The notes under the pieces are model-generated. The model did no database searches and was not told the origin of the DNA. It saw only the letters and a list, made by a program, of their open reading frames with translations. Below are positions 50,443 through 59,702 of a stretch of 64,000 nt of DNA, piece after piece. How positions within the stretch are numbered: position 1 is the first letter of the stretch; the number at the start of each line of letters is the position of its first letter. The translations under genes were made by a program, and so were the position numbers. Source of the stretch: Haladaptatus sp. DJG-WS-42 (lineage in GTDB: Archaea > Halobacteriota > Halobacteria > Halobacteriales > Halococcaceae). Location: positions 2,410,422 through 2,474,421 of the forward strand of contig NZ_CP147243.1 of assembly GCF_037198285.1 (NCBI RefSeq), in the 5' to 3' direction.

Positions 50443-52458
50443 CTAGAACCAACCTCCTGTGATGCCGAGGACGACCAGCAGGGCGACCAACCCAACCGTG
50501 AGCAAGGTCGCATAGTTGCTGACCACACCCGTCTGCACCCGGCGGACGCGATTACCGGAGAACAGACTCACGCTGGAGACCCCGTTGACGACGCCGTCGA
50601 CGACGCCGTTGTCGAACTTGTCTGCGGCGCGAGCGAGCGGGAGGGTGAGACCCGTTGCGAGCCAGACCTGGTACTCGTCCTGGTAGTAGTTGTTGTACAG
50701 GAGCGTCTTGATGCTCCCGAGTTTGTCGGTGTGCTCGACCGGTTCGGGCACGTTGTAGAGCGTGTACGCCAGCCCTGCGCCTGCGAGGGCGAGGGCGAGC
50801 GAGACTGCGCCTGCTGCGAGCGACGAGAGTTCTGCCGCCTCGTAGCCAGCGAAGTCGTGGAGCAGTTCACTGTAGTGGTGCGCACTGAGCGCACTTGCGA
50901 AGCCTTCCTCTAAGTCGAGCCAGCTGTGGAGGTACTCGATGTGCAGGCCGGTGAGTTCGGCCACTGGAACCATGTTGACGAAGCCGATGGTCGCGGCGAG
51001 AATCCCGAGCACGACGAGCGGAAACTTGACGTTCCAGCGGATGCCGTGTGGATTCTTTGCGATGTCAGAGCGCGGCTTCCCGTGGAAGGTGAGGAACACC
51101 ATCCGGAACGTGTAGAAGCCGGTGAAGAACACCGCGATGAGCCCCATCGCGTACGCGAGGAGCAACACCGGGCTGTTCAGGCCGTGGACGAGCGCCTCGT
51201 AGAGCACTTCGTCTTTCGACCAGAAGCCCGAGAACGGGACGATGCCCGCGAGGGCGAGTGACCCCGAAAGGAACGTGTAGTACGTGACTGGCATCTTGTC
51301 TTTTAAGCCACCCATGTCCCACATGTTCTCGTTGTGGTGCATCGCGATGATGACCGCACCAGCGCCGAGGAACAGCAGCGCCTTGAAGAAGGCGTGGGTG
51401 AGCAGGTGGAAGACACCGGCGACGTAGCCACCGGCACCCAGTCCGAGCATGATGTAGCCGTACTGGGAGATGGTGGAGTACGCGAGCACCTGCTTGATTT
51501 CGCGCTTTACGACGCCCATCGTCGCCGCGAACAGTGCGGTGAAGCCACCGACGAGCGCGATGACGGCGAGTGCCGTCGGCGAGAGCGCGTAGAAGCCGTA
51601 CATCCGGGCGACGAGGTACACACCGGCTGCGACCATCGTCGCTGCGTGGATGAGTGCAGAAACAGGGGTTGGGCCTTCCATCGCGTCTGGCAGCCACGTG
51701 TGGAACGGGAACTGCGCAGACTTGCCCATCACGCCACCGAGGACGAGCAGGCCAAGGATGGTGAACCACATCTCAGGCGAGAAGCCGAACGTTTCGACCG
51801 TCTCCTCACCGAGGAGTACCTGTTCTGCGATGTGCGGGAAGCTTTCGGAGCCGGCGAATGCCGCCGTCCCGAAGGTTGCGAAGATGGCGACCACGCCGAT
51901 GAGGAAGAAGTAGTCACCGAAGCGGGTGACGAGGAACGCCTTCTTCGCGGCGGATGGTGGCCCATCTTCGCGGAACCAGAAGCCGATGAGCAGGTACGAA
52001 CACAGCCCGACCAGCTCGAAGAACATGAACGCCATGAGCAGGTTGTTCGCGAACACGAACCCGAGCATGGACGCGGTGAACAGGCCGAGACTGGCGTAGT
52101 AGCGCGGGAGGCCGGTCTCGCCCTCGTCGTTCATGTAGCCCAGACTGAAGAGGTGGACCAAGAACGCAATCGTCGAGACGATGACGAGCATCATCGCCGA
52201 CAGTGGGTCGAGCAGCAAGCCGAGGTGCAGGCTAAAGGTGTCCTGTCCCGCGACGAACGTGTAGAGGTTTTCGTTGAACGCTTCGCCGCCTGCCACCGTG
52301 AGGAACACCCACAGCGACAGGAGCAGCGACCCCGCGGTCGCAAAGATCCCTGCGAGCGCGCCGCCCTTTGGCATGTACTTGCCAAAGAACAGTGCTACGA
52401 GGAACGATGCGAACGGGAGTGCCGCAATTGCCGGAGCAAATTCGAATACACCTGCCAT
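50443..52458 (-). CDS. nuoL: NADH-quinone oxidoreductase-like subunit L
   Basis: 671-residue subunit, with about 16 helices and the long lateral helix at the C-terminal end (about 545-610). Key blocks: FMFFELVGLCSYLLIGFW (conserved Glu, about 147), QFPFHTWLPDAMEGPTPVSA (about 245-264) and VKREIKQVLAYSTISQYGYI. The ATG at 52458 starts right after the nuoK stop; an upstream GTG would overlap it. Proton pump subunit. Confidence 0.94.
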   Translation of the reverse strand: MAGVFEFAPAIAALPFASFLVALFFGKYMPKGGALAGIFATAGSLLLSLWVFLTVAGGEAFNENLYTFVAGQDTFSLHLGLLLDPLSAMMLVIVSTIAFLVHLFSLGYMNDEGETGLPRYYASLGLFTASMLGFVFANNLLMAFMFFELVGLCSYLLIGFWFREDGPPSAAKKAFLVTRFGDYFFLIGVVAIFATFGTAAFAGSESFPHIAEQVLLGEETVETFGFSPEMWFTILGLLVLGGVMGKSAQFPFHTWLPDAMEGPTPVSALIHAATMVAAGVYLVARMYGFYALSPTALAVIALVGGFTALFAATMGVVKREIKQVLAYSTISQYGYIMLGLGAGGYVAGVFHLLTHAFFKALLFLGAGAVIIAMHHNENMWDMGGLKDKMPVTYYTFLSGSLALAGIVPFSGFWSKDEVLYEALVHGLNSPVLLLAYAMGLIAVFFTGFYTFRMVFLTFHGKPRSDIAKNPHGIRWNVKFPLVVLGILAATIGFVNMVPVAELTGLHIEYLHSWLDLEEGFASALSAHHYSELLHDFAGYEAAELSSLAAGAVSLALALAGAGLAYTLYNVPEPVEHTDKLGSIKTLLYNNYYQDEYQVWLATGLTLPLARAADKFDNGVVDGVVNGVSSVSLFSGNRVRRVQTGVVSNYATLLTVGLVALLVVLGITGGWF

Positions 52459-52460
52459 AA

Positions 52461-52763
52461 TTACCACCTCATCGTCGTCGCTTTGGTCACGTCGACGTCG
52501 CGGAAGTTACGGTAGAGCACCAGAATGATGCCGATACCGACTGCCACTTCCGCGGCGGCGAGGGCCATCGTGAACAGGCTAAAGACCTGCCCCGTGATGT
52601 TCCCCCACTGCGCCGAGAACGCGACGAAATTGATGTTCGCGGCGTTCAGCATCAGCTCGACCGACATGAGGAACACAAGTGCGTTCCGCCGGGTGAGAAT
52701 GCCGAACAGACCGATACAGAAGACGGCGGCCGAAAGCAGGAGGTAGTACTGGGCCGGAACCAT
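52461..52763 (-). CDS. nuoK: NADH-quinone oxidoreductase-like subunit K
   Basis: 100 residues with three helices. The buried glutamates typical of NuoK are in MSVELMLNAANINFVAFS (about 33-50) and ALAAAEVAVGIGIILVLYR (about 66-84). Its ATG overlaps the stop of the second NuoJ piece by one base. Length is standard. Confidence 0.94.
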   Translation of the reverse strand: MVPAQYYLLLSAAVFCIGLFGILTRRNALVFLMSVELMLNAANINFVAFSAQWGNITGQVFSLFTMALAAAEVAVGIGIILVLYRNFRDVDVTKATTMRW

Positions 52764-53110
52764 CAGTCGTCACCCTCCTGTTCTGTCTGTTTGCCGCCGG
52801 GCTTGAACGCGCGGCCGAAGGCTTCACCTTCGTCGCGGCGTCCGAGCATGACCGCGCCGACGAGCGCCGCCACGAGCACCAAGTCGATGATCTCGAACGC
52901 CACGAGGAAGCTCTCACTGTCGTGGGCTGCGAGGTCGACGAGGTCGAACATGGCGTAGCCGATAGACGCCGTAATCGAACCGTCACCAAAGCCGGTTGGC
53001 TCTGGGAAGGTTGCGGTCAGGAAAACGGCAGCCATCACGCCAAAGAGCGCGACGGCCGCCAGCCCCGGAGCAAGGTGTGAACCAAGCTTGAAGCGGGGTT
53101 TGCTTGTCAT
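52763..53110 (-). CDS. NuoJ, C-terminal piece (split subunit J2)
   Basis: 115 residues. It carries the C-terminal half of NuoJ: a helix at about 15-33 (LAPGLAAVALFGVMAAVFL), a middle loop, and a helix at about 68-88 (AFEIIDLVLVAALVGAVML) ending in a conserved GAVML motif, followed by a charged tail. The N-terminal half is the next gene upstream. The start overlaps the end of that gene by 4 bases, so the two pieces are made together. Confidence 0.85.
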   Translation of the reverse strand: MTSKPRFKLGSHLAPGLAAVALFGVMAAVFLTATFPEPTGFGDGSITASIGYAMFDLVDLAAHDSESFLVAFEIIDLVLVAALVGAVMLGRRDEGEAFGRAFKPGGKQTEQEGDD

Positions 53111-53373
53111 GCGTTACTCACCTCCGTTTGCTGTGCCCGCGTGAGCATGACGGCGAACGTGATGAGGATGAGGACCCCGCCGACGTAGACGAGAATCTGC
53201 ATCGCTGCAAGGAACTCTGCCTGCAGCATCACGTAATGGACCGCCACACTCAACAGCGCCATCCCAAGCAGGAGTGCAGAATGCCACACGTCCCGCGCGA
53301 GGACAACGCCAAGGCTGCTGCCCACGGTGATGAGGGCGAACAGCGCGAACGCGAGTGTCTCGTAGATTGCCAT
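53107..53373 (-). CDS. NuoJ, N-terminal piece (split subunit J1)
   Basis: 88 residues from ATG 53373. Three helices including HSALLLGMALLSVAVHYVML and the conserved FLAAMQILVYVGGVLILITF (about 54-73, the pi-bulge helix of NuoJ). It ends near residue 88, where normal NuoJ continues. Bacterial NuoJ is one protein; a two-gene version is a haloarchaeal habit. An upstream start at 53472 is unlikely. Confidence 0.85.
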   Translation of the reverse strand: MAIYETLAFALFALITVGSSLGVVLARDVWHSALLLGMALLSVAVHYVMLQAEFLAAMQILVYVGGVLILITFAVMLTRAQQTEVSNA

Positions 53374-53425
53374 TGATTTGTTGTGCGTGTTTGCGTCCGT
53401 TAGCCACCCGGACGCGAGGTGTGGT

Positions 53426-53887
53426 TTACTGGTAGTCGACTTCGCCCTCGCCCTCGCCAATCCAGACGCCACGGTCTGGTTCGCGGGACTTGAGGGGGTC
53501 GATGTCCTTGTACCACGGGACGTTTTTCAGCTGTTCCATGTTGTACGCCAGGTCGTCTTTCGTGTCACCCGTGAACTCGAAGTTCTGGGTGAGAATGATG
53601 GCGTCAACGGGGCAGACTTCCTCGCAGAGTCGGCAGTAGATACACTGGCCGATGTGGAGGTTGTACTGCTCGCCGTTGCGCTTGTCGTCCGTGACGATCT
53701 GAATCGTGTCGTTCGGACAGACGTTCTCACACTGGCGACACCAGATACAGCGCTCCTGGCTGAACTTGTGAACGCCACGGAATCGTGGGCTCACTTCTGG
53801 TTCGACGTCCGGATATTCGACCGTGAACGTCGAGCCGTCCAGGGCGTGTCTCATCGTTGCTGCCATCGATTTGAGTAAGCCAATCAT
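53426..53887 (-). CDS. nuoI: NADH-quinone oxidoreductase-like subunit I (two 4Fe-4S clusters)
   Basis: 153-residue ferredoxin-like subunit. The cysteines CIWCRQCENVCP (about 47-58) and CIYCRLCEEVCP (about 82-93) bind the two clusters (N6a/N6b) that carry electrons toward NuoB. The ATG 53887 overlaps the stop of nuoH (TGA at 53886-53884). A longer reading frame to 54034 overlaps nuoH and is a shadow. In this complex without NuoEFG, electrons probably enter here from a ferredoxin or other donor. Confidence 0.94.
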   Translation of the reverse strand: MIGLLKSMAATMRHALDGSTFTVEYPDVEPEVSPRFRGVHKFSQERCIWCRQCENVCPNDTIQIVTDDKRNGEQYNLHIGQCIYCRLCEEVCPVDAIILTQNFEFTGDTKDDLAYNMEQLKNVPWYKDIDPLKSREPDRGVWIGEGEGEVDYQ

Positions 53888-54948
53888 GCAATCACACCCA
53901 CAATGACGGCGGTCAGGACGAGGTTCGCGAACGAAAGCACGAGCATCCCTTTCCAGCCGATTTCGATCATCTGGTCGATACGGACGCGCGGAATCGCGGC
54001 GCGGAACCACTGCGTGAGCAAGAACACTGCCCAAATCTTCACGACGAACCAGATGAACCCAAGACTCTCTGGGCCGGGGCCTGCTGGACCGCCGAGGAAG
54101 AGCGTCGCGATGATTGCGCCGCCAAGGAAGATGTGCAGGAACTCACCGAGGTACATCAGCACGAAGTACACACTGGAGTACTCGGTCTGGTAGCCTGCGA
54201 CGATCTCGGTCGGTGCTTCCGGCGTGTCGAACGGGTTCCGACCGACTTCTGCGAGGTTCGCGATGATAAACAACACGAACGCGAACGGGTTCAGGAAGGC
54301 GTACCACGCCGGAATGTCGAAGCCGCCGAGGGTGACGAGCGTCTCCTGTTGGGCGGCGACGATGCCGCTCATCTGGAGCGTGCCCGCGAAGATGACGACG
54401 GAGGCCGCCGTCACGACGAGCGGAATCTCGTATGCGAGGTTCTGCGCGACGGCGCGAAGGCCGCCGAGCAGGGAGTATTTGTTGTTAGACGCGTAGCCGG
54501 CCATGACCAGACCGAGCGACGCGAGCGAGGAAACGGCAAACACGTACGCGAGTCCCGTCTCGGGGTCTGCGAGTTGAATACCGCTTCCCATTGGGATGAC
54601 CGCGAAGCCGAGCAGCGCAGAAGAAGCCATGATGATGGGCGCAAGGTCCCACGCCGGGCGGTCAACGCCCTCGGGGACGATGAGCTCTTTCGAAAGCAGG
54701 CGCACAGCGTCTGCCACGATAATGAGCAGGCCAAATGGCCCCACACGGTTGACTGCAATGCGGTCGGTGAACGCGGCCGTAATTTTCCGTTTCGCCCACG
54801 GCCCTGCGAGTGCTGTCATGCCGAGCATGATGTTCCCGATGAGGAACGCGGCGAGCAGCGAGGCGATGAAGTCCTGTCCCGGCCCCATCTCGGAGCCAAA
54901 GCCGAGCAGTTGACCGACGGTATCTGGCAGGGTCTGCAGCAGATACAT
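53884..54948 (-). CDS. nuoH: NADH-quinone oxidoreductase-like subunit H
   Basis: 354-residue membrane subunit with eight to nine helices; it forms the quinone site together with NuoB and NuoD. The diagnostic loop EVGRNPFDTPEAPTEIVAGY (about 228-247) and the helix with VGPFGLLIIVADAVRLLSKE (about 67-86) are seen. Its start shares one base with the stop of nuoCD. Typical length. Confidence 0.95.
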   Translation of the reverse strand: MYLLQTLPDTVGQLLGFGSEMGPGQDFIASLLAAFLIGNIMLGMTALAGPWAKRKITAAFTDRIAVNRVGPFGLLIIVADAVRLLSKELIVPEGVDRPAWDLAPIIMASSALLGFAVIPMGSGIQLADPETGLAYVFAVSSLASLGLVMAGYASNNKYSLLGGLRAVAQNLAYEIPLVVTAASVVIFAGTLQMSGIVAAQQETLVTLGGFDIPAWYAFLNPFAFVLFIIANLAEVGRNPFDTPEAPTEIVAGYQTEYSSVYFVLMYLGEFLHIFLGGAIIATLFLGGPAGPGPESLGFIWFVVKIWAVFLLTQWFRAAIPRVRIDQMIEIGWKGMLVLSFANLVLTAVIVGVIA

Positions 54949-56618
54949 TACCGGTCCACCTCGCCGAGCACGATGTCGAGGCTGCCAAGTGTCGCAATCA
55001 GGTCAGGGATGTACTCCCCGTTGGACATCTCGGGCAGCGCCTGCAGGTTCGAGAAGCACGGGCTACGAATCTTGAACCGGGCTGGCTTGTCGGTGCCGTC
55101 AGACCGGATGTAGATGCCGAGTTCGCCCTTCGCGCCTTCGACGGTGCGGTAAATCTCCGCGTCTTCCTCGGGACGGAGGGTACGTGGCACGTTCGACTGA
55201 ATCTCGCGGTCGTCCTCTGGCCAGTCGGCCAAGAGTTCGACACACTGGTCGATGATACGTGCGGACTGCTCGACCTCGCCCATGCGGACGAGGACGCGAG
55301 CGTAGTTGTCACAGCCGTCCATCGTCACGACGTCCCAGTCGAGCTTGTCGTAGTAGCCGTATGGGTCGTCACGACGCAGGTCGTAGTCAATACCGGAGCC
55401 ACGGGCGACCGGACCGGTCACGCCGTACTGCTTTGCAACCTCGGGTTCGAGGACGCCGGTGTTGACACACCGAAGCTGGAAAATCTCGTTCGAGGTGAGC
55501 AGGTCGTGGTACTCTTCGACTTTCTCTGGCAGCTCATCGAGGAAATCACGAATCTTGTCGAGGAACTCCTCGCGTGGCTCTGGGAGGTCCCACGCCACGC
55601 CGCCGAGGCGGAAGTAGTTGAACATCAGCCGCTGACCGGTGAGGTCTTCTAAGATGTTCTGGACGATTTCACGGTCACGGAACGCGTACTGGAAGATGGC
55701 CGTGAAGTCGCCGTACACGTCGAGTGCGAACGTCCCGAGCGCGAGCATGTGGGAGGCGATGCGACAGAGTTCTGCGCTCATCGTCCGGATGACTTGCGCG
55801 TACTCTGGCACGTCTAAGTCAGCTAAATCCTCTGCGGCGCGCGCGTAGGCCCACTCGTTTAAGAGCCCTGCAGAAATGTAGTCCCAGCGGTCTGGGTACG
55901 GCATAATCTGGTGGCGGTAGGTGCCGTTCTGGCAGAGCTGCTCCTCACAGCGGTGGAGGTAGCCAATGTCGGGTTCGACGTCTGCGACCTGTTCGCCGTC
56001 GAGGACGGTTTTCAGGTGGAGCACACCGTGGGTTGCCGGGTGGTGTGGCCCGATGTTGAGGAACATCGTGTCCGACTCGCCGTCTGCGTTGTCCGGTTCG
56101 AGCGGATTTTTGTGTTTGTCGAGGGTGACAATCTGCGGCTTTTCCTGGTTGTAGTCGAGCCCAAGTGGGTGGCCTTGCCAGGTCTCAGGGAGAAGAATAC
56201 GCCGCATATCCGGGTGATTCTCGTAGTTGATGCCGACGAGGTCGTACGCCTCGCGCTCGTGCCAGTCAATCGTGCGAAATGCCTTGCTTCCGGACTGACT
56301 TACGGGATTGTCTCGGGCCGTCGGGACGACGACGCCGACTTCCTGCATCGGTGCGTCGTACTTCCGGAGGTGGTAGATGCTCTCGAAGCGGTCTTCGTAC
56401 TCTTGTGCGGTGACACACGAACAGTGGTCGAAGCCTGCTTCCACGCGGAGCGTCTGGAGCGTCTCCTCGACGGCGTCCGGGCGGACGACGAAGGCGGTCG
56501 CATTCAGATGCTCTTCGCGTCGGAGCACCTTCTCGCCGAGCAACGCTTCGAGCGCGTCGTAATCGACGTCGCCGCCGGGCAGTTCACCAACGTCTGGGGT
56601 TGGTTCCTCCAAACTCAT
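54948..56618 (-). CDS. NADH-quinone oxidoreductase-like subunits C and D, fused
   Basis: 556 residues: NuoC (30 kDa) domain at about 1-175, with VVVPTARDNPVSQSG and DWHEREAYDLVGINYENHPD (about 119-138), and NuoD (49 kDa) at about 180-556 starting with MFLNIGPHHPATHGVLHLKT (about 185-204). NuoD holds the quinone-proximal residues His and Tyr. The fusion is common in bacteria and haloarchaea. Overlaps nuoB and nuoH at its ends. Confidence 0.95.
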   Translation of the reverse strand: MSLEEPTPDVGELPGGDVDYDALEALLGEKVLRREEHLNATAFVVRPDAVEETLQTLRVEAGFDHCSCVTAQEYEDRFESIYHLRKYDAPMQEVGVVVPTARDNPVSQSGSKAFRTIDWHEREAYDLVGINYENHPDMRRILLPETWQGHPLGLDYNQEKPQIVTLDKHKNPLEPDNADGESDTMFLNIGPHHPATHGVLHLKTVLDGEQVADVEPDIGYLHRCEEQLCQNGTYRHQIMPYPDRWDYISAGLLNEWAYARAAEDLADLDVPEYAQVIRTMSAELCRIASHMLALGTFALDVYGDFTAIFQYAFRDREIVQNILEDLTGQRLMFNYFRLGGVAWDLPEPREEFLDKIRDFLDELPEKVEEYHDLLTSNEIFQLRCVNTGVLEPEVAKQYGVTGPVARGSGIDYDLRRDDPYGYYDKLDWDVVTMDGCDNYARVLVRMGEVEQSARIIDQCVELLADWPEDDREIQSNVPRTLRPEEDAEIYRTVEGAKGELGIYIRSDGTDKPARFKIRSPCFSNLQALPEMSNGEYIPDLIATLGSLDIVLGEVDR

Positions 56619-57313
56619 GGTGAATCGGCCCAGTTGTAGCGCATGACGAGTTGGTCTTCGTCGATTTGTTCTGAAAGCTTGTCTACGATTTCGTCACGCT
56701 CTAAGTCGCCGAACTGTTCGAGTTCGTACGGTTTGACTGTGACCGGGCTGGTCTCGCCGTTTGCGATGCGCTCTTGGAGCTTTGCAATGCCGTAGATGAG
56801 CGCTTCTGGACGCGGTGGGCAACCGGGGACGTGGATGTCCACCGGGATGACCTCTTCTGCGCCCTTGATGACGTTGTAGCCATCTTGGAACGGTCCACCG
56901 GAGATGGTGCACGACCCCATGCCGACGACGAACTTCGGTTCTGGCATCTGGTCGTAGACACGCTTCATCCGGGGAGCGAACTTCGAGACGATGGTGCCGG
57001 GGACGATAATCACGTCCGCCTGACGCGGCGACGCACGCGGCACACCCGCACCGAAGCGGTCAAGGTCGTGCTTGATTGCGTACGTGTGCATCATCTCGAT
57101 GCTGCAGCAAGCGATACCGAACTGCAGCATGAACATCGAAGAGCCCCGCACCCAGTTCATGAACTTGTCGAACTTGGTGAGGATGAACGGGGTCGACCCG
57201 AACGCTTCACGAAGGGTAGAATTGAAGCGAGCGTCAACGCCGTCGCCCATGCGGGCCTCCTGGGTTGTTTGCATCTCTGTACCTGTCGCCGTGTTCTGTG
57301 GCTGATTACTCAT
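56615..57313 (-). CDS. nuoB: NADH-quinone oxidoreductase-like subunit B
   Basis: 232 residues. It carries the N2 4Fe-4S cluster. Ligands: the tandem cysteines in FGIACCSIEMMH (about 67), the cysteine in GMGSCTISGG (about 130) and the one in VPGCPPRPEA (about 162). The N-terminal 45 residues are an unstructured extension. Overlaps nuoA and nuoCD at its ends. Confidence 0.95.
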   Translation of the reverse strand: MSNQPQNTATGTEMQTTQEARMGDGVDARFNSTLREAFGSTPFILTKFDKFMNWVRGSSMFMLQFGIACCSIEMMHTYAIKHDLDRFGAGVPRASPRQADVIIVPGTIVSKFAPRMKRVYDQMPEPKFVVGMGSCTISGGPFQDGYNVIKGAEEVIPVDIHVPGCPPRPEALIYGIAKLQERIANGETSPVTVKPYELEQFGDLERDEIVDKLSEQIDEDQLVMRYNWADSP

Positions 57314-57720
57314 TAGTGGTCCACCCGCGATTGTTCAGCCCGTGGGCTTTTGACCCACTGCACTGCGCCCTTGCGCCACGCCCACGCGAGGCCGACGACG
57401 AGGACCCCGATGAAGACAAGCATCGGCGCGAGCGCTTTTGCCAACCCGGCGTTGGCGACGGCGTCGCGGTAGATGACCGTCCAAGGGAAGATGAGGACAG
57501 TCTCGATGTCGAAAACGACGAACAGCAACGCAACCATGTAGTACTGTATGTTAAACCGGATGCGTGTGTTCCCCGTCGGGATCTCGCCGCTCTCGTAGAC
57601 GGCGCGTTTTCCTTGCTCAGGCACACTGGGGCGAAGGAGGCTCGACACTGCCATCATACCGAGAGGAATGCCGACCCCGACCACCGCGAGTGCGCCGATC
57701 GCTATCCATGGATTGCTCAT
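57313..57720 (-). CDS. nuoA: NADH-quinone oxidoreductase-like subunit A
   Basis: 135 residues with three helices. The second block YESGEIPTGNTRIRFNIQYY (about 44-63) and the acidic VVFDIETVLIFPW (about 68-80) are the signature loops of NuoA. First gene of the operon; its upstream gap (57721-57826) should hold the nuo promoter. Confidence 0.94.
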   Translation of the reverse strand: MSNPWIAIGALAVVGVGIPLGMMAVSSLLRPSVPEQGKRAVYESGEIPTGNTRIRFNIQYYMVALLFVVFDIETVLIFPWTVIYRDAVANAGLAKALAPMLVFIGVLVVGLAWAWRKGAVQWVKSPRAEQSRVDH

Positions 57721-57826
57721 ACCGTTATCTCCTATCGTTCGGCGGTTGGGAACGCACCCATATAAGGGTTGATTCTTGCGTTCTCCCCGAAAAAACAGTA
57801 CTCAGCAACCCGTGTCGAGAGGTGGC

Positions 57827-58447
57827 TTACTCAGCGTCGCGAGCCGCCATGAACGCCGGAGTTCCCTGCTCGTGCAGTTTTCGAGAGACGGCGGCCACAT
57901 CGGTCTGTAAATTGTCGTGGTACTCGACAAGTTTTTCTTCCAACTTCGGCGACGACCGGGCGAGCAGCTGGGCCGCAGACAGTCCGGCGTTGAACGATTT
58001 CCCGGCATCGACCGCGACGATGGGTGCGCCCGTTGGCATCCCAATCACCGAATCGACGGACTTCTCTTGGACGGGGACGCCAATCACCGGAATCGGATAG
58101 GCGAGCGAGGCAGTCATGTTCGGCAGGTCGGCCGACTTCCCGCCAGCCCCGGCGATAATCACGTCAAGGCCGCGCTCGCGTGCGGTCTGGGCATACGCGT
58201 ACATCAATTCGGGCGTCCGGTGGGCAGAAATCACGTACGTTTCGAAGGTAAACTCCGCCTCCGGGGGGTTCTCGTAGTCGGTGACTTCTTCGAATCCGAG
58301 GCCCGTGAGCGCCTCGTGCGCACCGGCCATCACGTCTAAGTCGGAGTCGGAGCCCATGATGATGCCCACGTCGGGCGTGTGTGCTTGGTCGCTCGCTGCT
58401 TCGCGTTCGAACTGGTCGATGAGGTCTTGGATTGCGTCAACGGTCAT
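57827..58447 (-). CDS. purE: N5-carboxyaminoimidazole ribonucleotide mutase, PurE
   Basis: 206 residues. Purine synthesis: PurE moves the carboxyl from N5-CAIR to C4, completing CAIR made with PurK. It has GIIMGSDSDLDVMAGA (about 28-43) and the catalytic His in VISAHRTPELM (about 72-82). The third motif reads GAGGKSADLPNM (about 98-109), where GAGGAAHLPGM is usual: the second His is an Asp. An N-terminal helix of about 25 residues is extra. Overlaps purK by 4 bases. Confidence 0.9.
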   Translation of the reverse strand: MTVDAIQDLIDQFEREAASDQAHTPDVGIIMGSDSDLDVMAGAHEALTGLGFEEVTDYENPPEAEFTFETYVISAHRTPELMYAYAQTARERGLDVIIAGAGGKSADLPNMTASLAYPIPVIGVPVQEKSVDSVIGMPTGAPIVAVDAGKSFNAGLSAAQLLARSSPKLEEKLVEYHDNLQTDVAAVSRKLHEQGTPAFMAARDAE

Positions 58448-59601
58448 TTCGTGAAGGTGAGGGTGTCGCGGATGGTTCTGATGTGGTCTAAGAGGTCGTC
58501 TCCGGCTTCGGAGTCGTCGCCAATCACGGTGAGATGCCCCATCTTTCGGAGTGGGCGAACTTCGCGTTTCCCGTACCAGTGGAGGCTGACGCCGGGTTCT
58601 GCGAGTGCGGTCTCGACACCCGATAGCTCGGCGGGTTCCGGTTCGGCAACATCACCGAGGATGTTCGCAGAGACGGTCGGACAGCGAAGTTCGGTCGAGC
58701 CAAGCGGGAGGCCGAGGACGGCACGAGCGTGCTGCTCGAACTGCGAGGTCACTGCGCCCTCGATGGTCCAGTGCCCGGAGTTGTGCGGGCGCGGGGCGAT
58801 TTCATTTACGAGAATCTCGCCGTCTGCAGTTTCGAACAGTTCGATGCCGTACACGCCGCGCCCTTCGAGGATTTCGAGGACGGATTCGGCTACGTCGTGG
58901 GCGCGCTCCAGTACGGCATCGGGGGCACGTGCAGGCACGACGGTTTCACGAAGAATCTCCTCCTCGTGGACGTTCTCGCCTGCGGTGTAGGTCGCCACCT
59001 CGCCGTTGCCTTTCACGGCAATCACCGAAATCTCGCGGACGAATTCGACCATCTCCTCGACCAGCGCGTCGCCGCCGACGTCAGCGAGCGCTTCCTCTGC
59101 GTGGTCGGGCGATTCGACGGGCAAGTTTCCACGGCCATCGTAGCCGCCCTGCCGGGCTTTCACCATCGCGGGGTAGCCAAACTCCGCACAGGCCTCACGG
59201 AGTTCGTCTGCGTCAGCGACGGCTTTAAATGGAGGCACGGGAACACCGTGCTCTGCGAGGCGGGTGTTCTGGACGAACTTGTCCTGAATCATGCGCAGCG
59301 TGTCCGGCGTCGGGTGCACGGCGATGTCAAACTCCTCGCGCACGTCGTCTAACACGTCCGGGTCTGCGAGTTCGATTTCGAAGGTCAACACGTCCGCGCG
59401 GCGGGCGAGTTCGCGCACCGCTTCGGGGTCGTCAAAGTCGCCGACGAGCGTGTCACGGACGGTCGGTGCTGCCGGGGGGTCTGGGGTTGGGTCTGAGACG
59501 ATGACCTCAATGCCGAGTGGGGCCGCTGCCTCACCGATCATGCGCCCGAGTTGCCCACCGCCGACGATGCCGAGCGTCGGGCCGGGTGACGTGAGTTTCA
59601 T
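58444..59601 (-). CDS. purK: N5-carboxyaminoimidazole ribonucleotide synthase, PurK
   Basis: 385-residue ATP-grasp enzyme: AIR plus bicarbonate plus ATP gives N5-CAIR. The start PGPTLGIVGGGQLGRMIGEA (about 6-25) is the Rossmann-like fold, YPAMVKARQGGYDGRGN (about 142-158) the ATP-binding loop, and VNEIAPRPHNSGHWTIEGA (about 263-281) the catalytic part. It is followed by purE with a 4-base overlap, as in most organisms. Confidence 0.93.
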   Translation of the reverse strand: MKLTSPGPTLGIVGGGQLGRMIGEAAAPLGIEVIVSDPTPDPPAAPTVRDTLVGDFDDPEAVRELARRADVLTFEIELADPDVLDDVREEFDIAVHPTPDTLRMIQDKFVQNTRLAEHGVPVPPFKAVADADELREACAEFGYPAMVKARQGGYDGRGNLPVESPDHAEEALADVGGDALVEEMVEFVREISVIAVKGNGEVATYTAGENVHEEEILRETVVPARAPDAVLERAHDVAESVLEILEGRGVYGIELFETADGEILVNEIAPRPHNSGHWTIEGAVTSQFEQHARAVLGLPLGSTELRCPTVSANILGDVAEPEPAELSGVETALAEPGVSLHWYGKREVRPLRKMGHLTVIGDDSEAGDDLLDHIRTIRDTLTFTK

Positions 59602-59702
59602 CAGTTATCCGGCGTTTTCGATGCAGGTAGAATAAGCGTTGCCACCTCGGCCTGCGTGACGAGGTGAGGCATCCGCCCGAGGCTCGCGCGCACCGTGAGT
59701 GG

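Noticed and set aside
51334-52515. 393-codon plus-strand frame over nuoL
   Set aside because: Antisense shadow of nuoL.
53426-54034. Upstream extension of nuoI by 49 codons
   Set aside because: It overlaps nuoH and adds a basic, non-conserved N-terminus; the ATG overlapping the nuoH stop is better.
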